64,000 nucleotides of DNA from Euglena gracilis (lineage: Eukaryota > Euglenida > Euglenophyceae > Euglenales), in the NCBI GenBank assembly GCA_039621445.1, contig CP154956.1, positions 66,666,257-66,730,256 on the forward strand. Direction: 5' to 3'. Below are positions 42,430 through 64,000 of this stretch, one piece after another. The number at the start of each line of letters is the position of its first letter. Position 1 is the stretch's first letter. Under the pieces are notes generated by a model that saw nothing but the letters and a program-made list of their open reading frames with translations, had not been told where the DNA came from and ran no database searches. Both the position numbers and the translations under genes were made by a program.

Positions 42430-43737
42430 CACAGCCCCCCCCCCCCGATCAAGCCGACCGGGGTTTCGGGCCCCACTTGCCCAAAGGTGGGGGGTTGTAT
42501 GATTTTATAACCCAATCAAACCGATTGGAGAAAAGGACTCCCCCCCCCCACGAGTGCCACCGACCCGTGGGAAGGGAAAAGAGGGTGGGACCCATTCAAA
42601 GCCCACCGCCTTGAAACTTGGGTCACCCCCCCTTAAAAAAATCACAGATTCCTCTTTCGGGACAGGGAGGGTGCAAACAAAGAGTGTGCGGTGTCGAGGT
42701 CAGGATAGCGAGTGGCATGGGTAGGTCGATAAAATTACCATCTCCACTCGTTCACTCCACATGCTCCTCGTACACCAATACCAGAAATCAACTCCTTGAA
42801 ATAGTTTGAACTCCGTCTTCAGTTCATCCAATTCAGAGTCCCAGACTTCAAATTGATAATCCGTCCTGAGTAGGTGAACGAAACGGATAGTGATGGTTGC
42901 CAGAGCCAAACGCCTCGTCGAAGTTCGGGGTGTTGGGCTTCGGCGTCTTCCTTGGGTGCCGGTTTGCCTCCCCTTAGTGTGGTGGCAAACCATGCACACC
43001 GTTATGGGGGGGTTCCTTCCCCCACTTGAAAATTTGGCAGTATGGCTTAGCCCAGCCAAACCGACAGGGCAATCTCAATTCCACATTGCCAATTACCCCC
43101 CCCCAATTCTTGCGGAAGGTTGTCAAGAGAACAAACCCTCGGTTGTGCTTCCGGTGGTTTGTCCTCTTTAAGAATTTTTGGTGAGACTTTGGTGAAAATA
43201 AGGTAGAATCCAAAACCGGAATCCACCCACAACAACATAAACAAAACGGGTGGCAATCATGCACTCTGTCAACGTTTTGCTTCTGTTGTTGGTGGCAATA
43301 TCCCTTCCCGTTGGAAGGTGGGATCCTTTGATTGGAAAACACCCACCCGTATAAAAAAATAAGGCTCCCGGCTGGTTTCCCCCTAGCCACGAGAATTCTT
43401 CATTCACCCTTGAAATCCTTTCACAGGAGTTCAATGGAAAATGGCAAAAAAAATCAACAGGGGCAATGAAATGTCCTCGATTGCCCACACCAGCGTCACC
43501 CAAACCAGGGTGTAGTGGTGAATGAAAACTTCAGGGGAGAAATAAAATTTGAAACCAATGACGAGGAAACTCCCGTCATTTTTCCCAGGGCCTCAGCCCT
43601 GTGATGGGGTCCACCTGCATCTGTGAAGGGGCATAGAGTGGGACCTCCCCCTCCCCAGGCAACCACTCCAGGCCCTTTTTCACCTCTCCTTTTCCTCCTT
43701 TTTTCAGGTTGCCGTTGCCTTTAAATCCTTAGAGACA
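42430..43737. other. 3' flank of second chromovirus, no gene
   Basis: A 119-codon minus frame (42700-43059) has no recognised motif. Could include the LTR of the element; no second copy is present to test this. Confidence 0.35.
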
Positions 43738-44805
43738 TCAGCACAGCAACCCTTTTCCCAGGCAATACGCTATTACGTCACTATTATACTCCTGGAAAAA
43801 ATGTTCCACCGGTTCCCAATTTGCCTCCTCAAACCCCTTCCACTTCGTTAAGAAAAACATTTTTCCCTTAACGAACTTGTGGTTTAGGATTTTATCCACT
43901 AACCAGGTATCTGGGGCACCTTCCGCCTCAGGTACCGTCCGCCGGTGGAAAAATAGGGGGATAGGCTTATCAGATGTGGGATCCTCCACGTACAGCTTCA
44001 AAGCCTTCCGATGGGCCTTCATAATATAGCCCGGTTTAACCTCAATTAGTTAGGAGTGAATTCCCTCCCTTGCGGTAATCTTGCAAGGGCCCAACCAACG
44101 GGAATCAAATTTTGTGCCACAATCGGGGGGTCTCAGGTACCACACCAGATTCCCCACCTCCAATGGCTCCCAACCGTCATAACCACGGTTGGCCCGACAC
44201 ATTGCTTGGCATGCAAATTATTCATTTTGCCTGCCACTACCAAAAACATTTCTCTTTGCCGAGAGAAAAATGATCTAGCATCTTCACAATCCCTTAACGG
44301 TTCATAAGGTAAACCACCCAATGAACGGTGTCTGCCGAACAAGATTTGAAATGGGCTTAGGCCACTCTCCCCCGGCGTATCATGAATACGGTCTAGTGCT
44401 TGGGGGAGGGCTTCAACCCAATTCAACTTGTCTTCAACCTGAATTTTCTTAAGCCGTTCCATTATTTGTTGGCCAGCCCTCTCCGCCCTACCATTCGCCT
44501 GGTGGTGGTAGACCTGGGAGTAGGCTTGCCTAATTCCCATCAAGGCACACATTGTCTGCCCCCAACCGGAGACAAAATGTGAGCCTAGATCGGAAGTAAG
44601 AATGGAAGGGACGCCAAAAGGTCGCCAAGCATGCAACAGCATTTGCTTGGCTGCCTTGGCTCCGGTAAATCCTTTTGCTAGGTGGGGGATCGCCACTATC
44701 CAACCGGAGTGACGATCCACACACACAAGCATGGAGTCGTAGGAATTGCCTTCAGACTCCACGAGAGGCATGCTAAACATGTCAATGGCCACCAAGACGG
44801 CTGCG
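43738..44805 (-). pseudogene. Second Ty3/gypsy chromovirus: integrase core and chromodomain, broken
   Basis: The minus-strand frame from 44805 down encodes an integrase core with D in VAIDMF, D in LTSDLG and E in GRAERAG, spacing D-35-E. A frameshift follows NLHAKQC (near 44210), and TAA interrupts after REGIHS (near 44053). The chromodomain (WLVDKILNHKF, FLTKWKGF, NWEPVEHF) ends at 43738. The upstream end is cut at about 44805 by AT-rich sequence. Similar to but clearly different from the element at 1-2958. Confidence 0.9.
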
Positions 44806-46346
44806 CACAATCCATCATTTTCCCATCATCATTTTCCCATTTTTTTTTTTACTGAAAATTCCTCACGACCACAGTAATATGACCTCCTGGTCATGGGCAT
44901 CCGTTAACACACAACAGATATGTTTGTCCACATAAACGTATGGACATATGCATATTTATGGCATTAACCCCGGGTGCGGGTGTGGGGGGGGACCAATTGG
45001 ATACTCCGAACAGGGACGTGAATGCGGTTTTGGTGTCGCGTATTATGGGAAGGCCACGCATAGGGCTAAGGTCTGGGTTTGGCAGGGATGCATTTTTTTC
45101 AGTTTTGGAGACCAGCAAAGCCCAAAAAAAAAAAAAAAAAACAAAAAAAAAAAAAAAAATTCAAAAGTCCCCCTTTTTTTGAAATTCTTCAAAACTTTTT
45201 ATTTTTTTTTGGAAGATTTATTTATCTGATTCTTATTTTTATATTAACCGACTAGAGATTTTATTTTATTTATTTTTTAACGTCCATCCAGAAATTTTTT
45301 TTATTTTATTCTATTTTAGTATATTATATTTTTTATATTTTGGGAACAAAACACTAAGAACAAAAAAAAAAGCTCAAAAATGAGCACCCGTGCTTCTGTT
45401 TTGGGGGGGGGGGTTAACAGCACCTGGAGTGAAACGGCCATAAAGCCATTGTTTGAGCGATAGCAAGGAATCAAATTACCGTTAGATGGGGCGTTTTTTG
45501 TATTTGGTCACTGGAAATTTCTTTTAGCCTTGTTCAATTTTCATTTTTTTTGAGAAAATCAACTTTTGACCCGAAAAATGGTCCAGAAACACCAATGGGC
45601 CACAAAGGCAGGCCAGAGGACGGGCACATTTTTTTGACCTAACGCAATGGCAGAGTCAAAACAGGGGGTTGGCTAATCTTTCCCAGTTTGGACTCCTTGT
45701 CGGCAGAATAACTTAGGATAACTCGGGCCTGGCGGGGAGTTGGGGACAAACGGAGGTGATTCGAAAAACGAGGATCCAGTTGCTTGCGACTACAAAAAAA
45801 ATCTAGGAAATGGCTGGGGTAATGGTGATAATCCGCGGTTTCATTAGCAACCCTGGGGGAGGGGGATCTCAGAGAATTCTGATCTAATCCAAAAATTAAT
45901 CCAAAAGTTAATCTAAAATTTCAAAATTTGACACAAAGCAATGGGAATCAGGCCGCAAAACGAGAAATCAGAGTTAGCCAAAGAAATGGGACCCCTGCCC
46001 CAGGGATAGATGGGAAGCCCTTGGGGAGGTTGTAGGGGGGGTCCGGAGCAAAAAAAAAGCCTGTTTCCTTATGCAGACCGGAGGCGGGGGGGGCTTGGCT
46101 TCTATTGGACCCTACCAATTTTTATTGCTTTTCTTTAGAAAACCCATCAAAATGGGGGGCAATTTTGGCCATTTTGTATAGCCCCGGCCTGTTTTGACTT
46201 AGACGTTTTCGGTCATTTCTGGGTCAAAAGTCGAAAAAAAAATCGATTTTTTTTTGCGCGAAACAATGTTTTTTTAGCCTCCCGGACCCGGAAAACCTGT
46301 TTTTGAGCCGAAAATGAGTGTTTTTCAACTCCCCCCCCCCAGGGGC
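44806..46346. other. Intergenic: AT-rich, poly(A) and satellite-like repeats
   Basis: Two A-runs at 45125-45161, AT-rich sequence to 45350, then inverted units of the about 200-bp satellite (45420-45860, for example AACTCGGGCCTGGCGGGGAG). A lone MITE end CAGGGATAGATGGGAAGCC is near 46001. No gene. Confidence 0.5.
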
Positions 46347-46864
46347 CACGCCAGAACGGGAAGGCCTGGTGGGGGCGTCGATGGACCCCCCCCAACCCGG
46401 AGGTGGGGGGAGGTGGATCGCCCCCCCCCCCCACCCCGGAGGTGGGGGGAGGGGGGGGCCGACCCTCCCCACCCACCCACCACACCAATTTTGGGAAAAC
46501 GGGGATTTTGGCCAGAGAAAATTTTTGAATTTTTTTTTGAAAAATGAACCAAAAATAAATGATTTTTTGATAGAAAACCGCATTTTCCCCAAAACAAAAA
46601 TTCCAGGTTTGAAAATGGTATTTTTTATAAAATTTATATTTTTTAGGAGGGGGGTGAAAAAAAAGGTTAAAAAAATGGTGGCACAGTCAAATGTTGGCAC
46701 AGTCAAATTTTACTGACAATTTTTTCTCTTGGATTTTTTTTTTGGATCTTCAAACAGCATTTTTTTTTGTTTTTAAAATCTCTCAAATCAAAATTTAAAC
46801 GTTTTAATTTTTGGTGTGTGAAAAACTGGAGTTTTGGGGATTTTTGGGGGACCTCCTAAAAAAA

Positions 46865-46951
<87 letters not shown>

Positions 46952-47118
46952 GGGGCCCCCCTGTTCGCCAAGGTGCCGGGAAAAATTTTTGGGGTCCAAA
47001 AATTGGTGCTCCCCGAAATAAGGGAAGAAGTGGTGGTGGGGGGGTGGGTCGACCCCCCCACCCACCATGCAGGGGGTGGTGGGTGGTGGGTGTGGAGGGG
47101 GGGTCCCGTTCTGACCTG
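46347..47118 (-). mobile_element. Diverged copy of the 684-bp hAT-like MITE
   Basis: The reverse complement aligns with 30502-31185 through most of its length (for example CAGTAAAATTTGACTGTGCC and CACCCCCCTCCTAAAAA). Ends have two mismatches each, and no target duplication is evident. An A-run of about 75 bases (46869-46947) replaces an 11-T tract of the other copy. Confidence 0.88.
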
Positions 47119-47141
47119 CCCCCGGCGCCCCGTTTTTGGTT

Positions 47142-47283
47142 GGTTTTTTTTTTTTTTTGTTTGTTTTTTTTTTTTTTTTTTTTGTGTTTTGTTTTTTTTT
47201 TGTGTTTTTTTTTTTTTTTTTTTTTTTTTGTTTGTGTGTGTTTTTTTTTTTGTTTTTTTGGGTTTTTTTTTTTTTTTTTTTTC
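47142..47283 (+). repeat. T-rich low-complexity tract
   Basis: Long T runs broken by single G and TGTG. Downstream, 47360-47415 repeats sequence also found at 46722-46770 (TTTTTTCTCTTGG, CAACAGCATTTTT), a partial duplication of MITE interior. Confidence 0.85.
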
Positions 47284-47439
47284 TCCCCTTTCTTACTTTT
47301 TGGCGGGGTGTCCCCCCCGTTCCCCCCTGGTGGCCCCGCCCCTCGTTGCCCCTTCCCTTTTACTGCCCCTTTTTTCTCTTGGCTTTTTTTTTGCTCTTCC
47401 AACAGCATTTTTGTTTGCGGCAAAACTCCACTCAAATGG

Positions 47440-48096
47440 AAACGGGTGAAATTTGGCAGTGTGAAAAACGGGAAGTTGTGTGGAAAGTTCGTGGGGGTAA
47501 TTTAAAATTTGCAAATTGCACACCTGCAATTTAAGGAAATTTTCAGTGACTTTGAAATGTTAAGAGCTCAGCGACCCCCCCCCCCACACCCCTATAACTC
47601 TTTTCTTGGATTTTTTTGGACTGCTTTGACCTGTTTTTCATGTATTATTTTTTCATGTAGTCCATGGGTTTCGGGCCAAAAAACGGGTCGCCGGGGGGTC
47701 GGAAAACGCTCATTTTCGGCTCAAAAAAAGCCTTTTCTCTTAAATTCCCTTAAATTATGTTAAATTGCCTTAAATTACCTTTAATTTCCTTAAAATTCCT
47801 TTAATTATCTTAAATTCCCAGGGGGGTACACAGACCCCCCCCCCGGCCTAAAGAAGAGGGACCGACACCCCCCCAACCCTAACCCTACCCCTACCCCGGA
47901 AATGGCAGGGTACAAGAAGATGCACCCCCAGATTAACTACTGGGCTGCCCCTCCCAGAGGGGGGGGGGCAGTAGTTTAGGGCTGCCGAAAAAATAATAGC
48001 TGATAATAGGTTAAAAAAAATAATCACCAAATTTAACCAAGATCAAACTTCCAGGTCAAAATTTTGCCAACTTTTCTTTCCTTTTTTTTCTGTAAC
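47440..48096. other. Intergenic, no gene
   Basis: AAATT(C/A)CCTT-type simple repeat at 47740-47815, CCCTAACCCTACCCCTACCCC at about 47874, otherwise nothing recognised. Confidence 0.4.
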
Positions 48097-62006
<13,910 letters not shown>

Positions 62007-63222
62007 CTGCATTGGGAAGAGAAATTGCATTTGGTGCCTGGGCAAGGCAGTTCAGTTCAGTTCATTTTTGGACCCCACCCCCCTTGTCCAGTTTGTGTGG
62101 GACCCCCCCCCCCTGGTGCCTGACTGGACTGGTAGAGTCGCCAAAAATGCCCCCACAAATGGCTGAAAATAGCCCAAAATGTCCTCACTTTTCAAAAAAA
62201 ATTGGCGCTCTGTGCCGATTTTTTTCACCCCCTGTCCGGTTAAGTTCGCCTGAGTCTACAGGGTGGGGTCCCGGCCCGGGGGGGATTGAGTGACGACCAA
62301 GTCCCTGAACATCCCACAGGGGAGGGGGAGGGAGGGATAGGGCCACTGCTGAATTTTTTCTAATTAAAAAACTCGGGGGTGGTTTGGAACTTCTTTCCCC
62401 TTCTTTAACTCCTTGAATGACCTTTAAGTTTTCCCGTTCCCTCCGCGTCCCCCTTGCGTCCCCCCCTCCGGTGCCCCCCCCCCCGCGTCTCGGATTTTAG
62501 CCAGGTACATTTTTTGTCGACCATTGGAAAATGCACACAAATTTGATTGACGACAAAGGAAACATGTGGGGGCAGTTGGGCCGCAATTCCCCTCCCGCAT
62601 GCCCCCCCCCAGGCCCAAAGTTAGGCCCAAGTTCTGGCCCAGCTTTGGTCCCGAATCAGGCCAAAATTTAGCCCAACTTCTTACCCTAACCCTACTCCTT
62701 CAACAACCCAAAATTCCTGACTTAGAAAAAATTCAGGTGGCGGTCGGATAAAAAAAAATGTGCCGAAATAGGCCAGACCACCAGGGGGGGGGGGTGCCAG
62801 AGGAAATGATGCCCCACTCAATGCTGAACAATTTGCCTCATCCTGGCAACGTCAAAAAAAACATCCGGCCGGCTGGAAAACTGATGAAAAAGGTGTTAGC
62901 TGGAACCCTCCCCCCCAGAGGTGGGGTGGGGTTCAATTTAAGGGTGTGCCATCGCAATGAACCTCACCAGCTCAAAGGATGAAAAAGTTGGACAGGAAAA
63001 AAGGCTGCTGACTGTCCAACCCTCCCTCTTTGGGCCCCCAAGCGTCAAACTGGGTGGTTGCAAAAAATGGAAACAGCAAGAACGTCAGAAAACTGCTAAC
63101 TAACTCAAAAGAAAGTTTTTTTGACCTATTTGAACTGGTCAGCCCTTCCCAATCCATTGAAGCCCATTTTTTTGACCAATTATGAAGGCGTCATTGGGAG
63201 AGGGGCTGGGAAACCTCTACAT
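62007..63222. other. Upstream intron or flank of minus-strand gene
   Basis: No further coding block could be supported. CCCTAACCCTA near 62685. Confidence 0.4.
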
Positions 63223-63497
63223 CAGGCTTCTTTTTAAGACCCCCGGGGGGGGGAGGGGGGGGTCCCCCCCACCCACCCCGCGGCGCCGCGGGCCCCCCCC
63301 CGGGGGGGGGGGACCCCCCCAAAATCGGGCCCGTTAAAGGCAATTTTCAAAATTTTTCGGCGCTTCGCGCCGAAAAGGTATACCCAGCGCCTCCGGCGCG
63401 GGACCCCCCCCCCCGCGGGGGGGGGGGTCCGGCCCGGACCCACCCACCCACCCCCCTCCCCCCAGGGGGGGGGTCAGGTGACTTAAAAAGAAGCCTG
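63223..63497 (+). mobile_element. hAT-like MITE (275 bp)
   Basis: Perfect 16-bp inverted ends CAGGCTTCTTTTTAAG and CTTAAAAAGAAGCCTG. Perfect 8-bp target duplication CTCTACAT at 63215-63222 and 63498-63505. Interior contains CGGCGCTTCGCGCCG and GGCGC palindromes. Confidence 0.95.
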
Positions 63498-63565
63498 CTC
63501 TACATTTATGTCTATCTCTTGCACAGGATGAGGACCCCCCAATAAAACATAATGGCACCTCTGAC

Positions 63566-63860
63566 TAGGGTGATGACATTTGTGAAAAGTGGTCGGAAAT
63601 AAAAATAAAAAATCGTGAAATTTCGTGAAATTTCAGGGGACGGAAATTTCAGTTAACACCCTACCCCTGACACCCTGAAAACCCTCCAAGGGCAGGGTGG
63701 TGACATTCGTGAAAAGTGGTCAGAAAGAAAAGGAAAAAATTGTGAAATTTCGTGAAGTTTCAGGGGCCGGAAATTTCAGACACCCTACTATTGGCTAGTG
63801 GTCTGAAAGAAAAGTAAAAAAAATGTGAAATTTCATGAGCTGGAAATTGCAGTCACCACC
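63566..63860 (+). repeat. Tandem repeat, three decaying units
   Basis: Units share GTGAAAAGTGGTC(G/A)GAAA, GTGAAATTTC(G/A)TGAA and GG(C/A)(C/G)GGAAATTTCAG, with CACCCTACC spacers; spacing about 135 then 85 bp. Confidence 0.8.
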
Positions 63861-63891
63861 CTACCCAAGGGGTGTCATTTATGGGGGGGCA

Positions 63892-64000
63892 CAGGGCTGC
63901 ACGGGAAGGCCTGGTGGGGGATGGGTCAACTCCCCCCGCTCGAAGAAAATTCCTTCAGCGCGAAGGTGCAGAAGGAAAATTTTGACATAAAAATCGGCCC
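63892..64000 (-). mobile_element. Terminus of another 684-bp-family MITE, cut by window edge
   Basis: CAGGGCTGCACGGGAA followed by GGCCTGGTGGGG matches the right-end inverted repeat and subterminal sequence of 30502-31185 (two mismatches). The rest lies outside the window. Confidence 0.75.

Noticed and set aside
46001-46340. Second copy of the 11.66-kb MITE
   Set aside because: Only one end (CAGGGATAGATGGGAAGCC) was found; no matching right end before the next element.
46811-47505. Long Lys- or Phe-rich frames
   Set aside because: Translation of A and T homopolymers.

Overview
The window is a eukaryotic nuclear sequence from a repeat-rich genome. It carries plant/fungal/protist-type retrotransposons (Ty3/gypsy chromovirus, DIRS-type tyrosine-recombinase element), many short DNA-transposon derivatives, and two probable host genes whose short coding blocks are bounded by GT...AG signals with matching intron phases. 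There is no rRNA, tRNA, CRISPR or bacterial operon. Very frequent G or C homopolymer runs (8-39 bases) and a recurring GGCGC..GCGCC palindrome give it a distinctive texture. The species cannot be named from the sequence; an alga or another protist is my guess, with low confidence.

Left part (1-13.5 kb): a broken chromovirus pol (RT end, RNase H, integrase, chromodomain; 1-2958), a GC-rich noncoding stretch with a tandem repeat, a decayed tyrosine-recombinase retroelement (5.2-6.5 kb), and an LTR-type retroelement 5' part with a long gag frame (6.6-11.5 kb). That gag frame is split by a 438-bp hAT-like MITE with a perfect 8-bp target duplication; removing MITE plus one duplication restores the frame. 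Two more MITEs follow (11.66-12.03, 12.20-12.69 kb).

13.8-26.6 kb: a plus-strand host gene of unknown function, Pro/Ser-rich in its first blocks. Its introns hold a ~200-bp satellite-like repeat, tandem and direct repeats, and MITEs.

26.6-35.6 kb: mostly noncoding, with a 684-bp hAT-like MITE, two foldback elements and a remnant of a tyrosine recombinase C-terminus on the minus strand.

35.6-40.2 kb: a nearly complete DIRS-type retrotransposon (gag-like ORF, RT, RNase H, tyrosine recombinase) with inverted terminal repeats and an internal complementary region matching both element ends. A PHD-like zinc finger is encoded 3' of the recombinase. It sits inside an older repeat whose other copy lies near 4.7-5.2 kb. 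Next to it (40.6-41.9 kb) is an inverted partial copy of the 6.6-7.7 kb LTR/gag region, carrying a poly(C)-poly(A) insertion with a 10-bp target duplication.

41.9-48 kb: hairpin tandem repeats, a second broken chromovirus (minus strand), satellite-like sequence and a diverged copy of the 684-bp MITE.

48.1-62.0 kb (minus strand): a host gene assembled from seven coding blocks; the first five junctions agree in phase. It predicts an F5/8C-like galactose-binding beta-sandwich, a cold-shock-like domain and a PAM2 motif (poly(A)-binding-protein interaction). Its introns are full of MITEs and foldback repeats. The right end (62-64 kb) holds more MITEs, a tandem repeat and one terminus of another copy of the 684-bp MITE family running out of the window.
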